NCBI RefSeq assembly: GCF_003253995.1
Contig: NZ_QKZL01000013.1
Coordinates: forward strand, 1-34,658
Direction of reading: 5' to 3'
Source: Palleronia aestuarii
GTDB lineage: Bacteria; Pseudomonadota; Alphaproteobacteria; Rhodobacterales; Rhodobacteraceae
DNA length: 34,658 bases
The notes beneath the pieces are model-generated. The model was given only the letters and a program-made list of their open reading frames with translations. It was not told the origin of the DNA and made no database searches. A program made the translations under genes and the position numbers. Below are positions 1 to 7,914 of this stretch, in pieces (positions within the stretch are counted from its first letter, which is position 1; each line of letters begins with the position of its first letter).

Positions 1-200
1 CGTGTCAGCTCCCGCCCCCAGAAATGCGCGCCACCGCAGGCTTCCATCGCCACGAGGCAGGGCGGCAGCTTGCCGAAGAACTCGAGCACCGCGGCCCTTC
101 TGAGCTTCTTGCGAAAGACCACGCCACCTCTGGCGTCAGCGCCATGGACCTGAAACACATTCTTCGCGAGATCCAATCCGACCGTGGTAATCTCCGACAT
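1..200 (-). CDS. IS110-family transposase, N-terminal part (runs off left edge)
   Basis: Reading leftward from an ATG at 198-200, the frame stays open for 66 codons to the window edge. The protein begins MSEITTVGLDLAKNVF, followed by a VFRKKLRR stretch and then VAMEACGGAHFW. These are hallmarks of the RuvC-like DEDD domain of IS110/IS1111-family transposases: the Asp of GLDLAKN and the Glu of MEACGG are the first two catalytic acids. The family acts as DNA recombinases that move circular intermediates. Only about the first sixth to fifth of a usual transposase of over 300 residues is inside the window, so intactness cannot be judged. It lies beside an RTX remnant and an IS6 remnant, which suggests repeated insertion at this spot. 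Confidence 0.88.
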   Translation of the reverse strand, partial: MSEITTVGLDLAKNVFQVHGADARGGVVFRKKLRRAAVLEFFGKLPPCLVAMEACGGAHFWGRELT

Positions 201-263
201 GACCGCCTCCCAAAATGGATTGTTGCGATCCCACCCTGGCACGTCGATGCCGTCGGGGGGCGG

Positions 264-1158
264 TTACAGCATCAGAGCCTCGCCACCGTAGAGCGTGTCG
301 TTGCCGTGATTACCCAACAAGGCATCATGACCCTGACCACCGAGGATGCGATCGGCTCCGCCGCCGCCATACACATCGTCATTGCCGCTGCCGGCACCAA
401 GCTTGTCGGCCCCCTCATTCCCGTAGAGGGTGTCGTCGTCTACCCCACCCCAGAGGGTGTCGGCCCCACCGCCGCCCCAGAGGCGATCCGATCCGGCACC
501 TCCGCCCATCAGATCGTTGCCAGCACCACCCCGGAGAACGTCGTTCCCGAGCGCACCCCAGATCTTTGGTCACGTCCGCCGCCGCCGTTCAGGACATCGT
601 CACCAGCCGCTCCTGCCACCGAATCATTGCCGATGCCACCGAACGCCTTGTCGTTCCCGGCCCCGGCGTAGATCACGTCGGCCCCGCGATGTCCGAACAG
701 CATATCGTTACCGCCCCCCGCCTAGAATGCGATCGTTATCGGCCCCGGCCTCGATCCGGTCGTTACCACGCCCGCCGATCAGCGTGTCGGCACCCCCATG
801 CCCAACGAGCCGGTCGTTGCCGCTTTCCCCGAACAGGCTGTCGTTGCCCGCGCCTCTCATCAGGGTGTGGGCGCCACCGCCGCCAAACAGCACATCGTAG
901 CCGCCGTTTCCGAACAGACGATAGTTTCCGGCAAACCCTATCAGCCGGTCGTCCTGAAACGATCCGTCCAGCGTGTCGGACCCTGATAAAACATATGAAA
1001 GCGCGCCGAACCCGTCTCCCCGGTCAACGAAACTCTGGAGCGTACTGGCGTCGCGGTCGACATCCGTCACCTCAAAGTAGGTCGTTCCCCGGTAGGTCTT
1101 GAAGTAACTCTCGAGGTCTCCGTAGAGCAGCGTCGCCTTGCGACGGCTAGAGCTAAGA
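264..1158 (-). pseudogene. RTX (hemolysin-type calcium-binding repeat) protein remnant, frameshifted
   Basis: Three adjoining minus-strand frames (about 1158-708, 703-570 and 560-264) each encode glycine/aspartate-rich nonapeptides of the GGxGxDxLx type, for example GGGGADTLWGG, GGRGNDRIEAG and GGAGNDSLFGE. These form the calcium-binding parallel beta-roll of secreted RTX proteins. The repeats continue from one frame to the next only if reading shifts near 703-712 and again near 565-575, so the gene is broken in at least two places. The 5' end (TYFEVTDVDRDASTLQSF) reads straight out of the IS6 remnant with no start of its own, so the true N-terminus is missing. The 3' end stops at 264 shortly after GNDTLYGGE, 63 bp from the IS110 gene. 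No type I secretion genes are nearby. Sequencing error is an alternative explanation for the shifts. Confidence 0.82.
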
Positions 1159-1799
1159 GGGGCATTTCCGTCAGCGCGTAATGTGACAGCGACCTTGGCG
1201 ACGTCAGCCCAGATCGAATGAGCATCTTGTTTCATTCGTCGACGTCCGTCTGCGGTGGCGTTTGTCGGTGTCTTTGAGAGATTGGCGATCTGGTCATGCG
1301 TGGCGAGGAACCGCTGCGCCACTCGTCGGTGGTAATCACACGCGGAACGCGCCTTTGCCGCTTCATGAGCTTGCGTAGAAGGCGTCTGGCGGCCCGGGCG
1401 TCGCGGTGGCTCTGGACGAGGATGTCGAGCACGACGCCATGCTGATCGCCGGCACGCCAAAGCCAGTGTGTCTTGCCGGCAATCGAAATCACGACCTCGT
1501 CGAGGCGCCATTTGTCGCCAGTCGCGGTCTGACGCCGGCGGATCTCGGCGGCATAGGTTCCACCTGAATTCATCCCCCACCGGCGGATCGTTTCGTGGCT
1601 TACCCCAATCCCGCGCTCGGCCAGCATTTCCTCGACCATCCGCAGGCTCAGCGGGAACCGGAAGTAGAGCCAGACGGCATGGGCAACGATCAAGGCAGGA
1701 TAGCAGTGTCCGGAGTAGAGAGCAGCGCGATTGGCTGTCATCCTTGAAGGCTACCTAGCAACCGCAAGTCCGGCCAGTCCGCTAAGTTGACGGTGCCCC
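1159..1799 (-). mobile_element. IS6-family insertion sequence, internally deleted
   Basis: The interval contains a damaged IS6-family transposase and is bracketed by imperfect inverted ends. One end is GGGGCATTTCCGTCAG at 1159-1174. On the opposite strand, 1799-1787 reads GGGGCACCGTCAA, which matches if a 3-base gap is allowed. The span of about 640 bp is shorter than the usual 0.8 kb of IS6 elements and fits the internal deletion seen in the transposase. I see no 8-bp target duplication outside the ends, as expected after rearrangement. The boundaries are inferred from the gapped repeat and should be treated as approximate. Confidence 0.6.
1175..1741 (-). pseudogene. IS6-family transposase, internal deletion plus frameshift
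   Basis: From ATG 1739-1741 the frame gives the usual IS6 N-terminal segment: AHAVWLYFRFPLSLRMVEEML, then VSHETIRRWG, and the DDE-fold start DKWRLDEVVISIAGK with the first catalytic Asp at residue 81. The second catalytic Asp is in VITTDEW (residue 139). Homology then breaks off near 1330. The expected C-terminal piece (AQRFLATHDQIANL) follows at once in another frame and ends near SIWADVAKVA. The stretch that should carry the third catalytic residue, the Glu of the conserved RRRE-type segment, is missing. Roughly 50 codons appear deleted with a frame change, so the enzyme should be inactive. The shifted C-terminal frame runs on without a stop into the RTX repeats. Confidence 0.85.
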
Positions 1800-2331
1800 C
1801 CTGCCCGCTGGTAGGAGAACATTGTCGAGCATTTTAACAATCTCCGTCGTGCCTGCCTCTTGAGCAAACGAAGTCCCGGGCCGACCGGAGGGGCGCAAAC
1901 GGGCCGACGACGCATTTCCGCGTGATCTCCGCATATTGCTTTCCCGCGCCGTCGACACAATGCTGATCGGGACCGCGTCGCTCGATGATGCGCCAATTTG
2001 CGCCGCGCGTGCGACCCGAAGGCCCGCGCGGCATCCGATACCTGGCTAGCGCGGGCCGCGATGGCGCAACATTATTCCGGCTTTGTGCCGATATTTGCGA
2101 AGGGTTCGTCCTCTCCGTCGAGAGGGTGCCGCAAGATGCCTGACCCCGTGGCCGAGGGCCTAGACACCCTGGAGCGGTTAGCCCGGCGCATCGGCGTCTC
2201 TAAAGTCCGCGCCGCACGGCGCAGGGTCGACACCTCGGACACGAAGCTTACGAATTTTCCGAACGACGGCGCGACGGATATCCTTTGCCGCGCCGAGAGC
2301 CTTCCTGCCTTTCCATCAGAAGGATGATCCC
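1800..2331. other. About 530 bp with no recognisable gene, between IS remnant and permease
   Basis: Short frames exist on both strands, for example a plus-strand frame from ATG 1985 to TGA 2143 (52 codons, MMRQFAPRVRPEGPRG...) and overlapping frames at 1834-2034 (minus) and 1998-2327 (plus). None resembles a family I know, and none has a convincing ribosome binding site. A small palindrome, GCGCCGCACGGCGC, lies at 2209-2222. The last bases hold the ribosome binding site of the permease (AGAAGGA near 2318-2324). The stretch must also contain the permease promoter, but I cannot pick -35/-10 boxes with confidence. It may be decayed DNA from the insertion hot spot. Confidence 0.5.
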
Positions 2332-3729
2332 ATGAGCGACACCGACATCGATCGCGGCTATCTCGAGAAACGGCAGCTCCAACGCGGCACGGCCGGCTGG
2401 GTGCTCCTCGCGGGGCTCGGCGTCTCCTACGTCATCTCGGGCGATTTCGCGGGCTGGAACTTCGGCATCGGAGAGGCCGGCTGGGGCGGCTTCGTCATCG
2501 CCGCGATCCTGATGGGACTGATGTACTTCACCCTGGTCCTGTCGCTTGCAGAAATGTCGGCGGCGATCCCGGCAGCGGGGGGCGGCTACAGCTTCGCGCG
2601 GCAGGCGATGGGGCCTGCCGGGGGCTATCTCACCGGCCTCGCGGTCCTCATCGAATACGCGCTCGCGCCCGCAGCCATCGTCATCTTCATCGGCGCCGCG
2701 GTCGAAAGCCTGATCGGACTCGATGGGCCCATCGTCTACGCCGTCTTTTACGCCGTCTTCGTTGGTATTCACCTCGCGGGCGTGGGCGAGGCGCTGAAGG
2801 TGATGATGGTGATCTCGGGCCTTGCCGTCTTCGCCATCCTCGCGACCTCGCTGGCGCTCGTCCCCCATTTCGACGCGGCCAACCTCTTCGACATCGCCCC
2901 CACCGAGGCGGCTCTCGCCTCCAGCTTCCTGCCCTACGGCATCTTCGGTGTCTGGGCGGCGCTGCCCTTCGCCATGTGGCTGTTCCTCGCCGTCGAGGGC
3001 GTGCCCCTCGCAGCAGAGGAGGCGCGCGATCCCGCCCGCGACATGCCCAAGGGCATTATCGGCGCGATGGTGTTCCTTCTCGTCACCGCGGCGCTCGTCA
3101 CGATCCTGCTGGCGGGCGCGGGCGGGGCGGAGATGATCGGACAGTCCGGCGTTCCGCTCGTGGACGCGCTCGACGCGGTGGGGATCGGCTGGCTGGCGAC
3201 CCTCGTGAACGTGCTGGCGCTCGCGGGCCTGATCGCGTCGTTCTTCTCGATCATCTACGGCTATTCGCGGCTGGTCTTCGCGCTGTCCCGGGCGGGCTAT
3301 CTCCCGCGCGCACTCTCGATCACCAACGATCGCAAGGTGCCCGCGCGGGCGCTGATCGTTCCGGGCGTCCTCGGCTTTCTCGCCTCCCTTTCCGGACAGG
3401 GCGACCTGATGCTGGCCATGGCGGTGGTGGGCGCGACGATCTCCTACGCGCTGATGGCCTGGAGCCATATCGAGCTTCGCCGCACCCAGCCCAACCTCGC
3501 ACGACCCTATCGCACCCCCGGCGGCACGGCGACGAGCGGCATCGCGCTGGTGCTCTCGCTCGTCGCGCTGACCGGAGTGTTCGCCTTCGACCCGCGCGCC
3601 TTCCTTTTTACCCTGATCCTCTTCGCCATCGGCGCGGCGTATTTCTTCTTCTACTCGCGCCACCACCTCGTAGCGAAGACGGCGGAGGAAGAATTCGCGA
3701 TGCTGGAGACGGCGCAGGCGGAGATCTGA
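2332..3729 (+). CDS. Ethanolamine permease-type APC family transporter
   Basis: The product is a 465-residue polytopic inner-membrane protein of the amino acid-polyamine-organocation superfamily. The N-terminal region LLAGLGVSYVISGDFAGWNFG, the helix-2/3 segment AEMSAAIPAAGGGYSFARQAMGP and the later WLFLAVEGVPLAAEEARDPARDMPKG are typical of the ethanolamine permease branch (EutP/Eat type), which imports ethanolamine with protons. About 12 hydrophobic helices are visible, and length is normal for the family. The ATG at 2332 follows AGAAGGATGATCCC, a good ribosome binding site. No ethanolamine ammonia-lyase genes lie beside it: it stands alone between insertion-sequence debris and the convergent min operon. 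A related amine or amino acid substrate is possible. Confidence 0.8.
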   Translation: MSDTDIDRGYLEKRQLQRGTAGWVLLAGLGVSYVISGDFAGWNFGIGEAGWGGFVIAAILMGLMYFTLVLSLAEMSAAIPAAGGGYSFARQAMGPAGGYLTGLAVLIEYALAPAAIVIFIGAAVESLIGLDGPIVYAVFYAVFVGIHLAGVGEALKVMMVISGLAVFAILATSLALVPHFDAANLFDIAPTEAALASSFLPYGIFGVWAALPFAMWLFLAVEGVPLAAEEARDPARDMPKGIIGAMVFLLVTAALVTILLAGAGGAEMIGQSGVPLVDALDAVGIGWLATLVNVLALAGLIASFFSIIYGYSRLVFALSRAGYLPRALSITNDRKVPARALIVPGVLGFLASLSGQGDLMLAMAVVGATISYALMAWSHIELRRTQPNLARPYRTPGGTATSGIALVLSLVALTGVFAFDPRAFLFTLILFAIGAAYFFFYSRHHLVAKTAEEEFAMLETAQAEI

Positions 3730-3938
3730 GGACCGGAAAAATCAGACTTGGCGGGTCGTGCCGCCAAGCTCTGCTGCAGAGATCGGGTATCGCCGTGAGC
3801 GACAGGCAGTGATTGGTCCGGACGTCGTCCATCGGCACCGGGCAACTCCCGCACCGGGCGTGATTGCAACCCAGTTCGGTACCGGTCGGCCCCAAATTCT
3901 TGTACAAGTCGAGGAGCGCCGGGGCTCCGGGAACGCTC

Positions 3939-3961
3939 CCGCGGCGTTAAGACCGCCGCGG
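3939..3961. terminator. GC-rich hairpin between convergent permease and minE
   Basis: CCGCGGCG at 3939-3946 and CGCCGCGG at 3954-3961 form a perfect 8-bp stem with a 7-base loop (TTAAGAC). It lies 7 bp beyond the minE stop and about 210 bp beyond the permease stop. No T-tract follows on either strand, so it is at best a weak intrinsic or stability-type terminator. The rest of 3730-3967 holds nothing I can name. Confidence 0.4.
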
Positions 3962-3967
3962 CGCGTC

Positions 3968-4237
3968 TTACCCCGCGGGGCGCGGTTGGGCGTCGGGGAC
4001 CTCGATGTTGATCTCGAGGCTCGACATGTCGTCGCCGCGCTCGAGCTTGATCTCGACCGCATCGCTGTCGACCCGCATGTGGCGCCGGACGACCTCCAGG
4101 ATGTCGCGCTGGAGCAGAGGCAGCAGGTCCGAGCGGGCACGATCGCTGCGATCATGGGCAAGCAGGATCTGCAGCCGTTCCTTCGCGGCCTGGGCGCTGT
4201 TGTTCTGCTGCGGCGGCTTGCGGAAGAATCCGAACAT
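3968..4237 (-). CDS. minE: Cell division topological specificity factor MinE
   Basis: An 89-residue protein, the normal size for MinE. It starts MFGFFRKP, the short amphipathic membrane-targeting segment, followed by AKERLQILLAHDR, the MinD-contacting region, then LLPLLQRDILEVVRRHM and the beta-rich dimerisation domain ending VPDAQPRPAG. MinE stimulates the MinD ATPase at the membrane and drives the pole-to-pole oscillation that restricts FtsZ rings to midcell. It is the last gene of minC-minD-minE, with only 3 bp between the minD stop and this start, so it is surely co-transcribed. The ATG start is supported by the conserved MFGFF opening. Confidence 0.96.
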   Translation of the reverse strand: MFGFFRKPPQQNNSAQAAKERLQILLAHDRSDRARSDLLPLLQRDILEVVRRHMRVDSDAVEIKLERGDDMSSLEINIEVPDAQPRPAG

Positions 4238-4240
4238 CGC

Positions 4241-5059
4241 TTACGCCCTCCGGCCGAGGAAGCGTCGCAGGAAGCTGGGACGTTCCTCGGGCTGGATGCG
4301 CATTTCGAGCTGTTCGCCGATCAGCCGGGAGACCGCGTCCTCGTAGGCCTTGCCGGCATTGGACGTCTCGTCCATCACGACCGGCATCCCGACATTGGAG
4401 GCACGCAGCACCGTGGGGCTCTCGGGAATGATCCCCAGAAGCGGGATGGCGAGGATCTCCAGCACGTCGTCGATGGGCATCATCTCGCCCCGCGAGACAC
4501 GGTCGGTGTCGTAGCGGGTCAGAAGGAGATGCGCCTTGACCGGATCGCCCTCGCCCTTCTCGGCGCGGCGGGTCTTGGAATTCAGAAGTCCCAGGACCCG
4601 GTCGCTGTCGCGCACCGAGGACACCTCGGGATTGGTCACGACGACGGCCTCGTCGGCGAAGTACATGGCGAGATGCGCGCCGCGCTCGATGCCGGCGGGG
4701 CTGTCGCAGATGATGTAGTCGAACTCTTCCTTGAGCTCGCCCAGCACCTTCTCGACGCCCTCGAGCGTCAGAGCGTCCTTGTCGCGGGTCTGCGAGGTGG
4801 GAAGCACCGACAGCGTGTCGAGACGACGATCCTTGACAAGCGCCTGGTTGAGCTTGGCGTCGCCCTGGATGACGTTGATCAGATCGAAGACGACCCGCCG
4901 CTCGCAGCCCATGATCAGGTCGAGGTTGCGCAGACCCACGTCGAAGTCGATGACGACCGTCTTGTGCCCGCGCTTGGCGAGACCCGCCCCGATGGCGGCG
5001 GTGGATGTGGTCTTGCCGACGCCACCCTTTCCGGACGTGACGACAATGGTCTTGGCCAA
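4241..5059 (-). CDS. minD: Septum site-determining protein MinD (ATPase)
   Basis: A 272-residue ParA/MinD-family ATPase. The deviant Walker A motif GKGGVGKTT is at residues 10-18, with the signature Lys11 as well as Lys16. VVIDFDVGLRNLDLIMG (from about residue 35) is the switch I region typical of MinD. IICDSPAGIERGA carries the Walker B aspartate and switch II. The end, FLRRFLGRR (about 263-271), is the amphipathic membrane-targeting helix. ATP-bound MinD dimers bind the membrane and recruit MinC as division inhibitor, and MinE releases them. It lies 25 bp after minC and 3 bp before minE. Length and all key residues are intact. Confidence 0.97.
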   Translation of the reverse strand: MAKTIVVTSGKGGVGKTTSTAAIGAGLAKRGHKTVVIDFDVGLRNLDLIMGCERRVVFDLINVIQGDAKLNQALVKDRRLDTLSVLPTSQTRDKDALTLEGVEKVLGELKEEFDYIICDSPAGIERGAHLAMYFADEAVVVTNPEVSSVRDSDRVLGLLNSKTRRAEKGEGDPVKAHLLLTRYDTDRVSRGEMMPIDDVLEILAIPLLGIIPESPTVLRASNVGMPVVMDETSNAGKAYEDAVSRLIGEQLEMRIQPEERPSFLRRFLGRRA

Positions 5060-5084
5060 GGGATGTCCTCCTGTTCTGGGAAGG

Positions 5085-5849
5085 CTATGCGAGTTTCTCG
5101 ATACAGAGCATCTCGTCGCGAAGGAAGACCTGCACCCGCTCGTTGAGCAAATCAGTGCTCATGCTCTCGCTGGTTTTGTAAAGACCAGAGATGGCGAGGA
5201 GTTCGGCGTCAAGGCTCTGACAGAAAATCCGCGCGTTGGTGTCACCGTTGACACCGGCCAGGGCACGACCGCGAAGCCGGCCGTAGATGTGTATGCTGCC
5301 CTCGGCGATCAGTTCGGCCCCGGCACTGACGGAGGCCACGACGATCAGGTCGCCGCGGTCGTTGAAGATGCGCTGACCGGACCGTACCGGCTCCGTGATC
5401 AGGCGCGTGGTGGGCGCAGCCTCGGGTTCGGGCTCTGCCGGGGCGGGCTTCGGGGCCGGGTCGCTCTTGCGCGCGGTCCGCTCGAGCGGAACCTCGCGGC
5501 CGCCTGGCATCGGGATCAGTCCCGCCGCGCGCGCCACGGCCGCCTGCTCCTCGGTTCCGTTCTGAACTCCGAAGACCGACAGACCGCGATTCTTGAGCCC
5601 GTCGATGAGCCGGACGAGCTCGGCCTTGGGCAGCGTTCCCGCCACCTTCTCCAGATCGAGCACCATGGGCGCATCTTCGAAGAAGGCCGGGATCTGGCTG
5701 ATATGCGCGTCGAGCGCGGTGAAGAAGGCGTCGTCCATTCCCGTATCGAGCCGCAGCGCCACGGCGGTGAAGAACCGGCCACGGATCTGGAACGGCTTGA
5801 TCGAGGCGGGACTGGCCGCGGCGTTGGTTCGGACGTCTTGTCGTTGCAC
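5085..5849 (-). CDS. minC: Septum site-determining protein MinC
   Basis: A 254-residue protein with two parts. The N-terminal domain (to about residue 110, with VLDLEKVAGTLPKAELVRLIDGL) inhibits FtsZ polymer bundling. A Pro/Ala/Glu-rich linker (about 125-145) leads to the C-terminal beta-helix beginning TEPVRSGQRIF, followed by GDLIVVASVSAGAEL, GSIHIYGRLRGRALAG and ARIFCQSL, which dimerises and binds MinD. The start is GTG at 5847-5849, preceded by AGGAAGG about 11 bases upstream. A later start would clip the N-domain. It is the first gene of the min operon, so its promoter should lie in 5850-6078, where I could not identify convincing boxes. Confidence 0.95.
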   Translation of the reverse strand: MQRQDVRTNAAASPASIKPFQIRGRFFTAVALRLDTGMDDAFFTALDAHISQIPAFFEDAPMVLDLEKVAGTLPKAELVRLIDGLKNRGLSVFGVQNGTEEQAAVARAAGLIPMPGGREVPLERTARKSDPAPKPAPAEPEPEAAPTTRLITEPVRSGQRIFNDRGDLIVVASVSAGAELIAEGSIHIYGRLRGRALAGVNGDTNARIFCQSLDAELLAISGLYKTSESMSTDLLNERVQVFLRDEMLCIEKLA

Positions 5850-6078
5850 GCGAGCGGACCCTTCCTGCGGACGTTACGGGAAGTTTTCAGGATTTCGGGA
5901 CGGCGATCTTGCCCGTCATTCGATGTTGTCCGTCTTTAATCGTAGCGTCAGCCGCCGACAACCCTCCAATCGGCTCGCGGGGTGCCATCGACCTCCCCGC
6001 CCCTTGCCGATTGCGTCATCCGGCGCGCGTCGTCGGACCGTGGAACGGCAGGGCAGCCCGACGAGCCCCGCGCAGCCC

Positions 6079-6789
6079 CTAGCGGTTGTTGGCTTTCCGC
6101 CAATCGGCGAAGGCCGCCGCGTGTTCATCCTTGGTCTGCGGATAGAGGCCGATGATGGTCTCGCCCGCGCGGACGCGTTCGATGACGAAATCCTCGTAGG
6201 CCGTCATCTCGACCGCCTCGTCCGCGATCTCCCCGGCGATCTCGTGCGGGATGACGATGACGCTGTCGTCGTCGCCGACGATGATGTCGCCGGGAAAGAC
6301 CGGCGCGTCGCCGCAGCCGATCGGCTCGTCGAGGGCGATGGCCTCGTTCAGGGTCAGGTTCGTCGGGCTGGAGGGGCGCGTGTGATAGGCGGGCATCTCC
6401 ATCTCGGCGATGTTCATCGCGTCGCGGAAGCCGCCATCGGTGACCACGCCCGCCGCGCCGCGCATCATCAGCCGCGTGATCAGGATGTCGCCCGCGCTCG
6501 CCGCGGCGGCGCTCTTGCGGCTGTCCATCACGAGGACATGGCCCGGCGGGCAGGTCTCGATCGCCACGCGCTGCGGATGCTCGGGGTTGCGGAACTCCAC
6601 GAGCTGGTTGCGGTCCTCGCGCGCAGGCATGTAGCGCAGCGTGAAGGCGGGGCCCACCATGTTGCGGCCCTTGCGCCCGACCGGCCCGACGCCCTGGATC
6701 ACCTGGTTGCGCAGGCCCCGCTTGTAGAGCGCGGTGGCAAGCGTCGCCACCGAGACTCCCATCAGCTTTTCCCGTGTCCGATCGTCCAT
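6079..6789 (-). CDS. RraA-family protein (4-hydroxy-4-methyl-2-oxoglutarate aldolase-like)
   Basis: A 236-residue member of the RraA/HMG-aldolase fold. The core motif GDILITRLMMRGAAGVV followed by TDGGFRD (about residues 100-125) contains the Arg-Asp pair that binds substrate and metal in the class II pyruvate aldolases of this family. GDIIVGDDDSVIVIP is the second family signature. These proteins either cleave 4-hydroxy-4-methyl-2-oxoglutarate or oxaloacetate-type substrates, or act as RNase E inhibitors. Its place as last gene of the sugar-acid operon, 18 bp after the lactonase, favours a metabolic job such as a side-route aldolase on 2-keto-3-deoxy intermediates. The substrate is unknown. 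It is longer than E. coli RraA (about 160 residues), with an extended C-terminus common in the sugar-acid-associated subgroup. Confidence 0.85.
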   Translation of the reverse strand: MDDRTREKLMGVSVATLATALYKRGLRNQVIQGVGPVGRKGRNMVGPAFTLRYMPAREDRNQLVEFRNPEHPQRVAIETCPPGHVLVMDSRKSAAAASAGDILITRLMMRGAAGVVTDGGFRDAMNIAEMEMPAYHTRPSSPTNLTLNEAIALDEPIGCGDAPVFPGDIIVGDDDSVIVIPHEIAGEIADEAVEMTAYEDFVIERVRAGETIIGLYPQTKDEHAAAFADWRKANNR

Positions 6790-6807
6790 CGTTCTTCCTT
6801 CCAGATG

Positions 6808-7860
6808 TCAGAGCAGGTTGGCGCCGCGCTTGTTGACGTACACGGCGTAGAGCGAGTGGCTGCTCGCCATGAACAGCCTGTTCCCGTGACGCCCCCCGAA
6901 ACAGAGGTTGGCGCAGCGTTCGGGCAGATGGATGTGGCCGATGGCCCGGCCGGACGTGTCGAACACCCGCACCCCGTCGAGCGCCGCGGAATCCGCCTCC
7001 GGCGCGCCGTTGCTGCCCCAGCCGCACCAGAGGTTGCCGTCGACGTCGCAGGCCATGCCGTCGAGCGCGCCGTATCCCGTCGCAACGATATGCTGGCGCT
7101 TGCCCGACAGGGCGCCATCGGCGCCCACGTCGTAGGCCCAGACCAAGCGATCCGGCGTGGCACGTCCCTCCACCACATAGAGATGCCGTCCGTCCGGCGA
7201 GAAGACGATGCCGTTCGGGCCCTTCAGATCGTCGAGGACGAGATCGAGGGTTCCGTCGGGAGAGATCCGGTAGACGCCGTGGAAGTCGAGCTCCGGCTCC
7301 GCCTTCTCGCCCTCGTAGAAGTTCAAGATCTGGAAGGGCGGGTCGGTGAACCAGATCGCCCCTTCCGCATCGACGGCGAGATCGTTGGGCGAATTGAGCC
7401 GCTTGCCGTCATGGGAATCGGCGAGGACCGTGACCGAACCGTCGTACTCGGTGCGGGTGACGCGCCGCATCCCGCCCTCGCAGGTGACGAGCTGTCCCTC
7501 GCGGTCGCGGATGTTGCCGTTCGACCAGCCCGAAGGGCGGCGGAACTCGCTCGCCGTTCCGGTAACCTCGTCCCAGCGGATCATCCGGTCGTTCGGTATG
7601 TCGCTGATCAGAAGATAGCGCCCGTCGCCGAACCAGACGGGCCCCTCCATCCAGCTGAAACCGGTCGCAAGGCGTTCCACGCTGCTGTTGAATATCCGCA
7701 GATTTGCGAATGCCGGGTCGAGTATCTCGATCGCGGGGTCGGGATAGCGCATCGACGGCGCCCATTCCGCCATCGCACGCCCTCCGCCAAGGCTCAGGGC
7801 CGCCATTGCAAGTCCGCCGCACAGGACATGGCGCCGCCCCCGGTCGATGATGTGATCCAA
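6808..7860 (-). CDS. Exported SMP-30/gluconolactonase-family sugar lactonase
   Basis: A 350-residue protein with an N-terminal export signal. Arg9-Arg10 and a hydrophobic stretch lead to AMA-E near residue 31, which reads as a Tat-like or Sec signal, so the enzyme should act in the periplasm. The mature part is a six-bladed beta-propeller of the SMP-30/LRE family. WMEGPVWFGDG gives the metal-ligand Glu, NSPNDLAVD the ligand Asn, and DGMACDVDGNLW the catalytic Asp region. Family members hydrolyse aldonolactones (gluconolactone, arabinonolactone) with a divalent metal. In this operon it would convert the lactone to the aldonate that the dehydratase uses. The periplasmic location is notable, because lactonases of classical oxidative sugar routes are often cytoplasmic. 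Confidence 0.86.
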   Translation of the reverse strand: MDHIIDRGRRHVLCGGLAMAALSLGGGRAMAEWAPSMRYPDPAIEILDPAFANLRIFNSSVERLATGFSWMEGPVWFGDGRYLLISDIPNDRMIRWDEVTGTASEFRRPSGWSNGNIRDREGQLVTCEGGMRRVTRTEYDGSVTVLADSHDGKRLNSPNDLAVDAEGAIWFTDPPFQILNFYEGEKAEPELDFHGVYRISPDGTLDLVLDDLKGPNGIVFSPDGRHLYVVEGRATPDRLVWAYDVGADGALSGKRQHIVATGYGALDGMACDVDGNLWCGWGSNGAPEADSAALDGVRVFDTSGRAIGHIHLPERCANLCFGGRHGNRLFMASSHSLYAVYVNKRGANLL

Positions 7861-7878
7861 GTCATTCTCCCCCCTGAC

Positions 7879-7907
7879 GCGGTCGGCAGACCAGCTCCGC
7901 CGACCGC
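7879..7907 (-). terminator. Intercistronic hairpin between dehydrogenase and lactonase genes
   Basis: GCGGTCGGC (7879-7887) and GCCGACCGC (7899-7907) make a perfect 9-bp stem with an 11-base loop inside the 54-bp gap between the two genes. No T-run follows. It may partly terminate transcription or protect the 3' end of the upstream message, which would lower lactonase and rraA-like expression relative to the dehydratases. Confidence 0.45.
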
Positions 7908-7914
7908 CAGCCGT

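Noticed and set aside
264-1100. Short repeated units that could suggest a CRISPR or minisatellite array
   Set aside because: The repeats are coding nonapeptides (GGxGxDxLx) of an RTX protein, degenerate at DNA level and without spacers.
1159-1799. 8-bp target-site duplication flanking the IS6 remnant
   Set aside because: The flanks AGCTAAGA (1151-1158) and CCTGCCCG (1800-1807) do not match, so no duplication is claimed.
2248-3666. 472-codon minus-strand open frame
   Set aside because: Antisense shadow of the ethanolamine-type permease; charged, repetitive composition and no start signal.
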